This document shows positions 32,985-41,346 of a stretch of 47,710 nucleotides of DNA, one piece after another. The translations under genes were made by a program, and so were the position numbers. The notes under the pieces are model-generated. The model was not told the origin of the DNA and did no database searches. It worked only from the letters and a program-made list of their open reading frames with translations. The DNA is from a virus, in the IMG/VR virus record IMGVR_UViG_3300034013_000487, positions 1 to 47,710 of that record. One strand, given 5' to 3'. Positions within the stretch are counted from its first letter, which is position 1. Every line of letters starts with the position of its first letter.

Positions 32985-33056
32985 TACCCCTGGCTGGGAT
33001 CGAACCAGCGACCTACAGATTAGAAGTCTGTTGCTCTTCCGCTGAGCTACAAAGGT
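32985..33056 (-). tRNA. tRNA-Arg (anticodon TCT)
   Basis: The acceptor ACCTTTG pairs with CAGGGGT (two G-T pairs). The anticodon stem ACAGA/TCTGT encloses CTTCTAA, anticodon TCT. The T arm GCTGG/CCAGC encloses TTCGATC. AGA is a favoured codon in AT-rich phage genes, so this tRNA may raise its supply. Confidence 0.92.
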
Positions 33057-33057
33057 G

Positions 33058-33131
33058 TGCGGCAGGTAGGACTCGAACCTACGATTACCGAATTATGAGT
33101 TCGGGGCTTTAACCAACTAAGCTACTGGCGC
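33058..33131 (-). tRNA. tRNA-Met (anticodon CAT), acceptor mismatch
   Basis: The acceptor GCGCCAG pairs with CTGCCGC except for one C-C at the fourth position. The anticodon stem CCGAA/TTCGG encloses CTCATAA, anticodon CAT. The T arm GTAGG/CCTAC encloses TTCGAGT. It could be elongator Met, or Ile after lysidine modification. Its 5' 23 bases lie inside the end of the carbamoyltransferase gene. First of the Met-Arg-Lys cluster, with one-base gaps. Confidence 0.85.
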
Positions 33132-34551
33132 CAGTTAGTATATTATATCCATAATGAGTCTGCCAGTCAATAGCATCTTTATCATTATTTAACAATGGTT
33201 GTCCTTTTATGTTTAAGCTTGTATTTAATAAAACTGGCACTCCTGTTTTTAAATAAAATTTATTTATTGCTCTATAAAGACCAGGATGCTGCTCTCTTGT
33301 AACAGTTTGTACTCTTGATGTGCCATCCGCATGCACAACCGAAGGTATCTTTTCTGGCTGTAAGCACTTGACAGTGTACTGCATATATGGGCTTTCAAAA
33401 TCCATATCAAACCATTTGTGTGCGTGATCCGCAAGAACAACTGGTGCGAATGGCCTAAACAATTCTCTTTGTTTAATTAAATTCACTTTATCTTTAATGT
33501 TTGGATCCCTTGGATCAGCAAGTATACTCCTATTGCCAAGTGCTCTGGGTCCGTATTCAGCTCTTCCTGTTGCTACGGCTACGATTCCGTCTTTCAATAT
33601 GCCGTCCAAAATTTTCTGAACAGGGTACTCTCCACCAAGGTCATAGCCAAGATAAGGAGTCTTCCAGTCAAGATGCTTTCCATATAGGGCTGCTGCTGCG
33701 CCTAAAGAACTACCAGCATCACCAGGGTTGGGCATTATCCAAATCATATCAAATATTTTCCACAGCAGTGTATTTGCGGATGAGTTTAGTGCACATCCAC
33801 CCATGAATACTAAATTATTTTTGCCAGTTAAACTTTTTGCCATACGCATAAATTGATTTAGCCTTTGCTCGTATACCATTTGTACTGCTGCTGCTATATC
33901 AAATTTATCTTGTTCTGAAATCCAACCCCAGTCAGTTATTCCTTTATGAAAATTATATTTTTGTTTATCATAACTTGGGAAATATTCGTCTACTTTTTTA
34001 TAATACTTTTGCCAGTCTCCATAGGCAGCCATCCCCATCATAATATATTCTTCTTGGTTTGGCATAAGTCCAATCAACTGAGTAAAGGCTGAATAGAATA
34101 ATCCAAAACTAACTGGATAGTTCTGCTTATACTTAAGTTTAATCTTGTCGCCCTCACCAACCCATATTGTTGAGGTATTAAACTCACCAATTGCATCTAA
34201 GACTACAATACATGCATCATTGAATGCGCTTGTATAGTACCCTGCTGCTGCGTGAGAGTAATGATGTTTGAAGTAGTGTACTGGAACATCTAAAGGAATG
34301 TTTGGCTTCCAGTCTGCTGCTCCCCCTCTTAGCATTATTCTGGATTTTTTAAGCCAAGGCTTTTCATAATAGGCTATAGCATCTGGTGTTCCATAGTTTA
34401 ATGCATCTAAGATAATTTCTTTGTTGTTATACCAATCATTTTTTTGTTTACTATATCTTTCTGCATGCCCCGCAAAAAGTATCTCGCCATCTTTAATTAA
34501 AGAGACGGATGCATCGTGAGAAGTTTCATTAATTCCTAATATTATAGTCAT
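33109..34551 (-). CDS. NodU/CmcH-type O-carbamoyltransferase
   Basis: A 480-residue protein. ILGINETSHDASVSLIKDG at the start, HHYSHAAAGYYTSAF near residue 95 and GPRALGNRSILADPRDP near residue 345 are the hallmarks of the NodU/CmcH carbamoyltransferase family, which uses carbamoyl phosphate. Known members decorate Nod factors, cephalosporins and other small molecules. Phage members have been tied to carbamoylated bases in DNA. The actual acceptor is unknown. The stop codon lies inside the tRNA-Met gene. Confidence 0.88.
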   Translation of the reverse strand: MTIILGINETSHDASVSLIKDGEILFAGHAERYSKQKNDWYNNKEIILDALNYGTPDAIAYYEKPWLKKSRIMLRGGAADWKPNIPLDVPVHYFKHHYSHAAAGYYTSAFNDACIVVLDAIGEFNTSTIWVGEGDKIKLKYKQNYPVSFGLFYSAFTQLIGLMPNQEEYIMMGMAAYGDWQKYYKKVDEYFPSYDKQKYNFHKGITDWGWISEQDKFDIAAAVQMVYEQRLNQFMRMAKSLTGKNNLVFMGGCALNSSANTLLWKIFDMIWIMPNPGDAGSSLGAAAALYGKHLDWKTPYLGYDLGGEYPVQKILDGILKDGIVAVATGRAEYGPRALGNRSILADPRDPNIKDKVNLIKQRELFRPFAPVVLADHAHKWFDMDFESPYMQYTVKCLQPEKIPSVVHADGTSRVQTVTREQHPGLYRAINKFYLKTGVPVLLNTSLNIKGQPLLNNDKDAIDWQTHYGYNILTGASSLVG

Positions 34552-34637
34552 TAGTAAATAAACCTAGGCTTATCTTTATTTTTTTTTCTAGTAATTTTTC
34601 TTATTATTGTATAAATAAAATATTTAATTTTTATCAT
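34551..34637 (-). CDS. Very small basic peptide
   Basis: A 28-residue peptide, strongly basic (MIKIKYFIYTIIRKITRKKN start). It overlaps the upstream gene by 14 bases and the carbamoyltransferase start by one (TAATG). It looks like a real coupled small gene but could be chance. Confidence 0.4.
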   Translation of the reverse strand: MIKIKYFIYTIIRKITRKKNKDKPRFIY

Positions 34638-35664
34638 GCAGGGACCTTTCAAAAGCTTCTGCGATATGTATATGTTTGTGGACTGGGAAGTGCCCCCTTT
34701 GACCGATTTTAAACTCATCGTCCATTGCTATATTAAAATTTTTTTTATACTGGTTTTTAAAATCTTCATGGCAGTTAATCAAAAGATTATCTTTGTCTTT
34801 GCCTTTAACAGATAGGTCGTATTTATAAAAAGAATTGGAATCTATTTCTATTGGGTCGTATTTATAAAAAGAATTGGAATCTATTTCTACACCATCATAC
34901 CAATTTTTTTGTTCTAAATATACGTAGTCTTTAAAATCCATTTTACTAATATTATCATTTAAATAAGAGTCTTGATCGCCATCCCAAGTGCCCCAACGAA
35001 AATTGATTTTATTTAATTTGCAATAAATCTCTAGCATTCTTATATAATCAAGATTTATTGAAAATAATAATTCAGACGGAATAATGTCTTCAGCAATATG
35101 AGGGGCTTTAGAATACTTTACATCTTTTTCTGGATTGAAGTGGTTTGGGACCAGAGAATACTCTCTTCTGCCATACTTATCCTTTTCGTATCTACTTTTC
35201 ATAAATTCTATTCTAGACTTCATTTGAATTCTTGTAAACTCTGGAAACAAACAAAATAAAAATTCTGGGTTTCCGTAAGTTTTAAAAAATCCTATCAGAT
35301 TTTGAACAATAATCTGGGTGCTAGCTCCGCTAATACTTAAGTTATAGGAGTCTAGTCCTAGGGTTTTTGATAAAATATTCCCCCACACTCCATCATTTAC
35401 CACACCCTCGCCAACTGACTGTGAGCATCCCGCAAAAACCATCCTTCTATTTTCTGCAAATTCTTCTGTTCTGTAACCCATAGAATTTAATGAATATACT
35501 TCCTTATTATCTTCTGGTGTCCAGGAAAGCTTAGAGTTAATGTTATATAAATAATAGCCTTTTGGCACTTTCATTATTTCATAGCTGGAATTCTTCCAAT
35601 TAAATTTATCATTAACAAAATCAGAAAATTCTTTTCCTATAGCACTATCAGATTGTTTTTCCAT
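34624..35664 (-). CDS. SGNH-hydrolase-like protein with tandem 13-residue duplication
   Basis: A 346-residue protein. VFAGCSQSVGEGVVNDG near residue 80 is an SGNH-type first block (Gly, Cys, Ser with no Asp), and YNLSISGASTQIIVQNL follows as the second block. An acidic-His end (GHFPVHKHIHIAEAF) could complete the site. Around residues 260-285 it contains two identical 13-residue units (EIDSNSFYKYDP / EIDSNSFYKYDL) from a fresh DNA duplication. Acyl transfer or hydrolysis is likely, target unknown. Confidence 0.65.
   Translation of the reverse strand: MEKQSDSAIGKEFSDFVNDKFNWKNSSYEIMKVPKGYYLYNINSKLSWTPEDNKEVYSLNSMGYRTEEFAENRRMVFAGCSQSVGEGVVNDGVWGNILSKTLGLDSYNLSISGASTQIIVQNLIGFFKTYGNPEFLFCLFPEFTRIQMKSRIEFMKSRYEKDKYGRREYSLVPNHFNPEKDVKYSKAPHIAEDIIPSELLFSINLDYIRMLEIYCKLNKINFRWGTWDGDQDSYLNDNISKMDFKDYVYLEQKNWYDGVEIDSNSFYKYDPIEIDSNSFYKYDLSVKGKDKDNLLINCHEDFKNQYKKNFNIAMDDEFKIGQRGHFPVHKHIHIAEAFERSLHDKN
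34815..34889 (-). repeat. 39-bp in-frame tandem duplication
   Basis: The 36 bases at 34815-34850 recur without change at 34854-34889. The repeat unit is 39 bp, or 13 codons, so the frame is kept. A recent slippage event. Confidence 0.9.
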
Positions 35665-35888
35665 TAAAAGTCTTTTTCTACTATGCTTTGTACGTACTCA
35701 GAAAAATGTTTTCTAATTGATCCCATTGGCCTTGAACCAAAAGACTCCCAAATTCTTTTATACTCAACAATATTTGAAAACGTTGTTGGGCACACTACAT
35801 TTCCATTATACTCCTTAAGTACGGTTGGTAGAGGAACATGCTTAGTGCAGCACTTACATTCTTTTGCTTTTTCTTGGTATTCGCTCAT
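35664..35888 (-). CDS. Small Cys-containing protein, unknown
   Basis: A 74-residue protein with CKCC near residue 11 and a single later Cys (VVCPTTFSN). The rest is polar and helical (IVEYKRIWESFGSRPMGSI). It overlaps the terminase gene end by four bases. Conserved-looking, function unknown. Confidence 0.65.
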   Translation of the reverse strand: MSEYQEKAKECKCCTKHVPLPTVLKEYNGNVVCPTTFSNIVEYKRIWESFGSRPMGSIRKHFSEYVQSIVEKDF

Positions 35889-37687
35889 ATTATTTGCATC
35901 CTGTCCATTGCTTCTTTTAAGTCTTCAGGCATTCTTGGTGCTCTGATCATATTGTAAGATGTTATATCAGGGTCATCTTTTGCCCCAAAATCATTGTCGT
36001 AGTTCATCGACTCATATGTATGTATATTTATTTCTTGATTATTATCAAATCTAGTTCTGCTAATTGAATTAAATATTGCACCACAAGTAGCATCGGCTAA
36101 GTCTTTGGAACCTTTTCTTGGGTGATCCACTTTGTCTCTCATTATTCTAAGCTGGCAAAGCTCATCTATAAGCAGAGGTATGTGTGGGCCAATAAGTCTT
36201 TCTTCCGCAACGATCATAGCCATATCATCATAATGTTTTTTAGCGACAGACAGAATCTCTGTATTGATGCCATATTGTTTTAGTTGTTGCATCATATCAT
36301 GAGAGTTCCATCTGTCAAAGGTACATGCTGCTATATTGAATCCCCTTGTTTTAAGAGACAGAATATAGTCTTTTACTTCAGTAAAATCTACAGATTTATC
36401 TGGGGTCGGGGTCCAGTATCTAACAGCGTCAATCTCCACAATTGGAGCGGGCTGTGAATAGGTGTCTGTTACTTTAACATTGACCCACCTATTAACGTGT
36501 GCCATAGTAACGGCACAATGGTCATGCTTCTGCGCTAAGTCTACGTGGATATAATATTTTTTATCTGGGTCTGGGAGAAACCACTCCTCCAGTCTTCCAA
36601 ATGTATCTACTGCTATTTGTCCTACGCTAAAAGCTTTTTCTACTTTTTCTCTTGATTTAAAAAATGCATCAACTGCGTCAGGTGGCATGCAAGCAAATCT
36701 TGATAAAGCGTCTGTTGGGTTTGTATAGAAGGCTGTCTTAAAGTCATCAATTTTTCTAACTGGGTTGATCTCCCAAGTCGGGCGCTTAATAGCATATACT
36801 TTAGGTATCTTGTAAGATATGATATGGTCTTCTTCCCACTGTATTTCAAATTCATTTCCTGCTGTTCCGTCTGGAAGCTCTTCGTACATCTTAAATTTAT
36901 GATCCCTGATTACAGTTTCTTTTTCTCCTACAACTGCATCATATCTTTGCTGTATATAATCGTTCTTAAATCTAGGGAATGAAAGAAGAATGACTTTGCC
37001 AAAATCTGGGAAACGGGAGTCTACCGATGCCCTATACATATCGTATACAGCGCTACCTGTTTTTGCTTGATCGTGACCAGTTGTATTGTCTATAGCAAAA
37101 CCAGAAATCTCATCTAGGATAACAACTATAACATTGTATCCTTCCCACGCCTCTCTTTCCGAGTGCCCAGAATGAACTGTGATTGCCTTGTCAAACTGGA
37201 TTTCAGATGCCTTTGCATAGTATTTACCAACAAACCATGGAGACTTGTCTATGCGGCTTCTAAAGCCTTTAAAAAACACATTGCTTGCTTGCTGCGAGTT
37301 TATAGCAATATTAATAATATCAATCGAGTCACCAGGAGGCTTGCCATAATATGTTGCTGGGTCTTTTAAACATAGTAGTAAATAAACTATGTAAGCTACA
37401 GCAATTGTTGAGCAATAATCTTTTCCAGAGCCTTTGCCTAGCTGTGCTACAACTTCATTAGCAGTTTGTTTAAATCTAGTGGCACCTTCTTCTTCGCCAA
37501 ATAATTTTTTTAGCGTGGACTCTTTATAAATCTGAGAGCTTTTTTCAATTAAAGTGTATTGATACTCTGATAGAGGCGGCAACCCCAAGTAGTTTGGATC
37601 ATTTACAAATGTCCTTAAATCTACTGGCTTTTCTTCAAACTCTTCGCCGTCCAGAATATCTATTAGGTCAGAAAAATCAAAGCTCAT
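35885..37687 (-). CDS. terL: Terminase large subunit
   Basis: A 600-residue DNA-packaging motor. LGKGSGKD at 83-90 is the Walker A-type motif, and VVILDE at 188-193 is Walker B with catalytic Glu. KVILLSFPR near 230 fits the coupling motif. The C-terminal nuclease begins at YIHVDLAQKHDHCAV near residue 382. It forms a ring on the procapsid portal, cuts concatemers and drives DNA in with ATP. The small subunit candidate lies 580 bases upstream. No portal or capsid gene follows, which is unusual. Confidence 0.93.
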   Translation of the reverse strand: MSFDFSDLIDILDGEEFEEKPVDLRTFVNDPNYLGLPPLSEYQYTLIEKSSQIYKESTLKKLFGEEEGATRFKQTANEVVAQLGKGSGKDYCSTIAVAYIVYLLLCLKDPATYYGKPPGDSIDIINIAINSQQASNVFFKGFRSRIDKSPWFVGKYYAKASEIQFDKAITVHSGHSEREAWEGYNVIVVILDEISGFAIDNTTGHDQAKTGSAVYDMYRASVDSRFPDFGKVILLSFPRFKNDYIQQRYDAVVGEKETVIRDHKFKMYEELPDGTAGNEFEIQWEEDHIISYKIPKVYAIKRPTWEINPVRKIDDFKTAFYTNPTDALSRFACMPPDAVDAFFKSREKVEKAFSVGQIAVDTFGRLEEWFLPDPDKKYYIHVDLAQKHDHCAVTMAHVNRWVNVKVTDTYSQPAPIVEIDAVRYWTPTPDKSVDFTEVKDYILSLKTRGFNIAACTFDRWNSHDMMQQLKQYGINTEILSVAKKHYDDMAMIVAEERLIGPHIPLLIDELCQLRIMRDKVDHPRKGSKDLADATCGAIFNSISRTRFDNNQEINIHTYESMNYDNDFGAKDDPDITSYNMIRAPRMPEDLKEAMDRMQII

Positions 37688-38286
37688 TTTACACCCAATG
37701 GGACATCAATATATACAAAAATTTTATTAGAGTGTGTATATCTTATATCGCTTTCTAAGGCCAGCACCTCATGAGATATGTCTGATCTATGAATTAGCAT
37801 ATCACCCTTTTCTGGCTTGTATTGCATTCCAATCTCTGGGTATGATATCTCTGCGCCATCATAATCATTAAAATAAAATATAACGCCATGGGTAGTATAT
37901 TCAGCTGGGTATACGGTATCGCCCTCTTTTACACTTAAGTTAGCTTCAAACAAATGAATTGAGTCGTGGTTATCTTTATGAAGATTCCATGTCTGACCTT
38001 TTATAAATTTTACAAGGCTAAGATTTTCTCCAAGATAAAAATCTTTTTTTAAAATAGATTTTAAATGGTTGTGTACTGGAAGTAGGTGGCTTATTTGTTT
38101 CTTAGTAGATTTATACCAATCTCTTTCAAACCACATGTTGTCTGGGATGCTACTTGCAACACCAGTAATAGAATCACAATCCTGATCAGAAATAAATTTT
38201 TTATATACCCATATGCCATCACTTAATTTTTTAAAATTGTCTACGCTTGCAGAAAATGGAAATGTATTAGACAACATCTGACTCAT
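37684..38286 (-). CDS. 2-oxoglutarate/Fe(II) oxygenase between terminase genes
   Basis: A 200-residue enzyme. H103 and D105 (NLHKDNHD) and H172 (ISHEV) are iron ligands, and R182 or K188 the co-substrate ligand. YFNDYDGAEISYPE is the typical strand. It overlaps the terminase gene by four bases and the small-subunit candidate by 20, so the three are co-translated. An oxygenase inserted between terminase subunits is unusual. Substrate unknown. Confidence 0.82.
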   Translation of the reverse strand: MSQMLSNTFPFSASVDNFKKLSDGIWVYKKFISDQDCDSITGVASSIPDNMWFERDWYKSTKKQISHLLPVHNHLKSILKKDFYLGENLSLVKFIKGQTWNLHKDNHDSIHLFEANLSVKEGDTVYPAEYTTHGVIFYFNDYDGAEISYPEIGMQYKPEKGDMLIHRSDISHEVLALESDIRYTHSNKIFVYIDVPLGVK

Positions 38287-38803
38287 GAATCAGAACACTC
38301 TCAACAATACCTGTTATCTGAGATAATCTTTTTGCAACATCTAGCTTGCATTTAGGGCACCCAGCAGTCACTTCTTTTAGGATTCCAACAAGGATGTCTT
38401 GCTTTCTTTCAGTTTCGGCAATTTGAGATGCAATTTGAGTATTCTCTAATACACCTACAGATTGAAGCATAGCTATTCTTTTTGTTTCAATGTCTGCAAT
38501 TAGCTTTAGGGCCCCTGCTTTTACGCTGAGCTGTCCTTGGGTATCTGCATCCTCTACGGTCTTCCAGGCTTCTTTGATTAGCATTGCATAATGTTCGTCT
38601 GCTCCAGAGATTGCCTCTCTTGCACGATCTCTTAAATTGGTATCGTTATGGACTACAGACTTCCACTCATCAACATATTCAAGAACCTCTTTTCTAGAGA
38701 ATCCTGTATTGGTGGCTATTTGTGTTGCGGAGTTGCCCTTTAGCAGTTCTTGAACAACCCTGTTCATTCTGTCAAAGTGTACCGCTGGCTCTAATTCGCT
38801 CAT
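38267..38803 (-). CDS. Probable terminase small subunit
   Basis: A 178-residue protein with an N-terminal helix-turn-helix (LLKGNSATQIATNTGFSRKE) and a long helical middle. A Cys pair (CPKC) is near residue 147. HTH plus coiled helices just upstream of terL is the usual layout of TerS, which recognises the packaging site. The identity rests on context. TATAAT six bases before the ATG suggests a leaderless mRNA and a new transcript at the terminase module. Confidence 0.7.
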   Translation of the reverse strand: MSELEPAVHFDRMNRVVQELLKGNSATQIATNTGFSRKEVLEYVDEWKSVVHNDTNLRDRAREAISGADEHYAMLIKEAWKTVEDADTQGQLSVKAGALKLIADIETKRIAMLQSVGVLENTQIASQIAETERKQDILVGILKEVTAGCPKCKLDVAKRLSQITGIVESVLIHESDVV

Positions 38804-38809
38804 ATATAA

Positions 38810-38815
38810 ATTATA
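38810..38815 (-). promoter_or_regulatory. -10 element of a leaderless transcript for the terminase module
   Basis: Minus-strand TGG-TATAAT ending six bases before the ATG at 38803. Confidence 0.5.
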
Positions 38816-38830
38816 CCATGTTTTAGTTGA

Positions 38831-39157
38831 CTAAGACTTGTTAGCAATTTTAAGAAGAATTAGATAGCCAATTAGATCATCAATATCATTATCGCCAGGA
38901 AATGCTTTATCGTTTTGAATTCTATTTAATTTATCATCAATGCGGACACGAATCTGTTCTGTTGAATCCGCCTTGGAAAATATGCGAATTGGATCTAGTG
39001 CTGAGTTTCCGTATGAGATATTTTTCTTTATAAGCATCTCTGAAATCTCTAAACACTCTCTAATGATCTTGTGGCCAGAAGGAGCATCTGTTGCAATTAA
39101 CTGAAGGTCTGTTATCCAAGCCTGATATCCGCCATCTTTATTTGGGTACTCGCTCAT
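38831..39157 (-). CDS. DUF1599 / nucleotide-modification-associated-like protein
   Basis: A 108-residue helical protein from ATG 39157 (the longer frame overlaps the HTH gene). KKNISYGNSALDP, IRVRIDDKLNRI and DDIDDLIGYLILLKIA match the all-alpha family grouped as DUF1599/Nmad1, which is related to MazG-like and dUTPase-like folds and often found with modified-base pathways. Possible role in nucleotide pool control. In an operon with the HTH and RuvC genes. Confidence 0.72.
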   Translation of the reverse strand: MSEYPNKDGGYQAWITDLQLIATDAPSGHKIIRECLEISEMLIKKNISYGNSALDPIRIFSKADSTEQIRVRIDDKLNRIQNDKAFPGDNDIDDLIGYLILLKIANKS

Positions 39158-39300
39158 TTTTTTCTCAACAATCCAAACTCTTGTAAATATCTCTGTATGG
39201 TCATAGCAGAGACCCCGCACTCTTTACCTATTTCTGTAACTGTTTTCTTTTGAACTATGTATCTTCTATATAGCCAATCTTTACTTTGATAAAGCTTCAT
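39154..39300 (-). CDS. Small helix-turn-helix protein
   Basis: A 48-residue protein that is little more than one HTH: YRRYIVQKKTVTEIGKECGV and SAMTIQRYLQEF make helix, turn and recognition helix, as in resolvase- or homeodomain-like DNA-binding domains. It overlaps RuvC and the next gene by four bases each. It may be a small regulator or a DNA-recognition partner. Confidence 0.7.
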   Translation of the reverse strand: MKLYQSKDWLYRRYIVQKKTVTEIGKECGVSAMTIQRYLQEFGLLRKK

Positions 39301-39863
39301 CGCTTAGTAAGCACCTGGTTGCTGTAGTGTGCAATACCAAAGCTATCCGCAACATCAAAATCTATAATTTCTAAACCATATTTTTTATTAAAGTAATCAG
39401 CAGTTCTTTGCTTTCTCATATTTCTTAACTGATTTTTATACCAAGATTCCGCATACCCTGGATTAGCTAGTCTTATTGCAGACTTCTCATCTTTCGTAGG
39501 ATTTTTGTTGCCAATGTACGCCTGCCACGAGGATGGACTAATAGTAATAACCTTAGCACCAGTAGACATAAGCTCAGCAATAACAACTCCATAGACATAG
39601 GACAATTTTATCACAGCATCAGGTGATCTGACAAGTATGGCACCTTCAACAGCAATATAATCACTCTTCAGTTCATCTAACATCATAGCCATTTTATTTT
39701 TAGCGTCGTGAATTTTTTCATATATATCTTCGCCTACAAGATTAATCTTTCCCCATTTAAGTGGGACGTCATCTTCCATTAAACAAAAGGCTATAGAGTT
39801 AGTTGAGGCATCTATACCTAAAACCCTATTTGCCCTTGTCTTTATTAGGCTAGCTAATTTCAT
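39297..39863 (-). CDS. RuvC-like Holliday junction resolvase
   Basis: A 188-residue RNase-H-fold nuclease. D18 (LGIDAS), E73 (AVEGA) and D170/D173 (DFDVADSFG) form the acidic site in RuvC order. SPSSWQAYIGNK and KKYGLEIIDFDVADS are typical. It resolves branched DNA before packaging. Neighbours RecA, Cas4/RecB-like nuclease and polymerase support a recombination role. Confidence 0.88.
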   Translation of the reverse strand: MKLASLIKTRANRVLGIDASTNSIAFCLMEDDVPLKWGKINLVGEDIYEKIHDAKNKMAMMLDELKSDYIAVEGAILVRSPDAVIKLSYVYGVVIAELMSTGAKVITISPSSWQAYIGNKNPTKDEKSAIRLANPGYAESWYKNQLRNMRKQRTADYFNKKYGLEIIDFDVADSFGIAHYSNQVLTKR

Positions 39864-40128
39864 CTATAATATCCTGTAACAATTTTCTAGACTTTGAATT
39901 AGTTTCTTTTAGGCATGAAGAGCATACATCATCAGAGTTATACCTGCTTAGCTGGGACTTACATTTTTTACAAAGCCTGACTGCTCCTTTTTTAATAGCC
40001 TTTTTTTCATAATACTTTTGCATAATTCTTTTGTTTGTTGCAACCCTGCAGCACTCATCTGAACAATACTTTTGATTATGTGTCTTAGAATCAAAGTCTT
40101 TAGCGCATTCTGTATTGGCACAAATCAT
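39850..40128 (-). CDS. Zinc-finger protein, unknown
   Basis: A 92-residue basic protein. Cys residues at 3, 8, 22 and 26 (YCSDECCRVATNKR) form a first zinc site of the kind found in HNH-associated fingers. CKKCKSQLS and CSSCLKE form a second. Probably DNA-binding. It overlaps RuvC by 14 bases and the nuclease gene by four. Confidence 0.7.
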   Translation of the reverse strand: MICANTECAKDFDSKTHNQKYCSDECCRVATNKRIMQKYYEKKAIKKGAVRLCKKCKSQLSRYNSDDVCSSCLKETNSKSRKLLQDIIDEIS

Positions 40129-40916
40129 ATTTTAGGAACCTTATATAAATCTATTTCTACTGTGCCAACGGGACCAGAGTTGTCATAGCATGCCTTTTTA
40201 ACTGGGCAATATGTGCATGGCATCTTTGACTTAGTTGATCCTGATGGCCTTACTGGTAGGTCTCCATTCTGAAAGTTATCCCAGACCTGCTCCATCCAAG
40301 AAAATGCTTCTTCGATTATTGCTTTATTTTTATCATTCATTGATATTGGAATAATCAATATCTCTTGAGTGTTTTTGTTTTCGTACAGAAAGAATCCTTC
40401 TTTGGCATTCTTTAACTTCATATAAGTTAATAGTTGAAGCATGTGGTTTGCTGATGACTTCATCTCTGATTGTCTGGTATCCCATACCTCTTGCTTTGCC
40501 GTTTTGATTTCACCAATTACAGTCTCGCCATCGTACTCCATAATTAAATCTATAAAGCCTCTAATGGGAGGATACTCATTAATAATTTCCTCTTCTTCCG
40601 CTTTCCACTCTGGCATTGTAGCAATAAGCTTTTGAAGTCTTTCGTGAGCCTGGGTTCCTTGTGCCATATTGGCAACTGCTACGGCATCGTTGTCATCAAT
40701 GAATACTGCACCAGAAAAAGCCATATACCAATATCTAGGGCATGTTCCGTGCCCATATCCAAGTGAGCTTGGGCTAAATGACTTCTTTGTCATCTGTCCG
40801 TCTGCTCTTTTGGTATTACGATATGACTCGTCAAGCAATGACGCAAACTTTTCTGGGTCAAAGAACTTTCCAGTATGTTTCTTAAACTTAAGGTTCTTTA
40901 CAATATCTCTAGCCAT
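40125..40916 (-). CDS. Cas4/RecB-like PD-(D/E)XK exonuclease with Fe-S cysteines
   Basis: A 263-residue nuclease. H91 (QAHERLQ), D123 (GFIDLI), E136 and K138 (GEIKTAK) form the active site. C59 together with C234, C237 and C243 (CTYCPVKKAC) matches the iron-sulfur site of Cas4 and AddB-type nucleases. It would resect DNA ends for RecA-mediated recombination. There is no Cas1 or CRISPR array nearby. Confidence 0.85.
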   Translation of the reverse strand: MARDIVKNLKFKKHTGKFFDPEKFASLLDESYRNTKRADGQMTKKSFSPSSLGYGHGTCPRYWYMAFSGAVFIDDNDAVAVANMAQGTQAHERLQKLIATMPEWKAEEEEIINEYPPIRGFIDLIMEYDGETVIGEIKTAKQEVWDTRQSEMKSSANHMLQLLTYMKLKNAKEGFFLYENKNTQEILIIPISMNDKNKAIIEEAFSWMEQVWDNFQNGDLPVRPSGSTKSKMPCTYCPVKKACYDNSGPVGTVEIDLYKVPKI

Positions 40917-41255
40917 TTATGAGTTATACCTAACGACATACTTAAGTGCATCTACAAGTTTGTCTATGGACTCCTTTACTGAATAATAAACGTTCTTCTT
41001 GTTGTTATTTACAGTTCCCGCTTTATCTTTAGCAATGGTTGAATACACAGAAGACATTACCGCAAACTTAGTAGACATTGCCTGCAGCTCCATAATAAGC
41101 ATAGGGGCTTTTGCTGAAGGAACATCTGGTGTCATCAATAGCTTTACAACAATAGCCAATGCTTTGTCTAAGTGCTCATCTTGCATATACTCATGCAGAT
41201 CATTAAACTCTGTTATATCACTAATCAGCTGTAGAGTATTCTTATCTTCCGCCAT
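40917..41255 (-). CDS. Helical protein, unknown
   Basis: A 112-residue helical protein (LHEYMQDEHLDKALAIVVKL, MELQAMSTKFAVMSSVYST). Such proteins are common beside the Cas4-like nuclease in actinophages. It could be a partner or a structural DNA protein. AAAGG site. No function known. Confidence 0.7.
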   Translation of the reverse strand: MAEDKNTLQLISDITEFNDLHEYMQDEHLDKALAIVVKLLMTPDVPSAKAPMLIMELQAMSTKFAVMSSVYSTIAKDKAGTVNNNKKNVYYSVKESIDKLVDALKYVVRYNS

Positions 41256-41346
41256 TTTTAATCCTTTTGTCCCATTTGTCTATGAATAATCCAAGTGGAT
41301 ACCCAATAGTAAATCCTAGCATTAATCCTAATAAAAAGATAGTCAT
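41242..41346 (-). CDS. Very small membrane protein
   Basis: A 34-residue protein with one membrane helix (IFLLGLMLGFTIGYPLGLFI) and a basic tail (KWDKRIKNGGR). The ATG overlaps the stop of the oxygenase gene, and its end overlaps the next by 14 bases. Function unknown. Confidence 0.6.
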   Translation of the reverse strand: MTIFLLGLMLGFTIGYPLGLFIDKWDKRIKNGGR

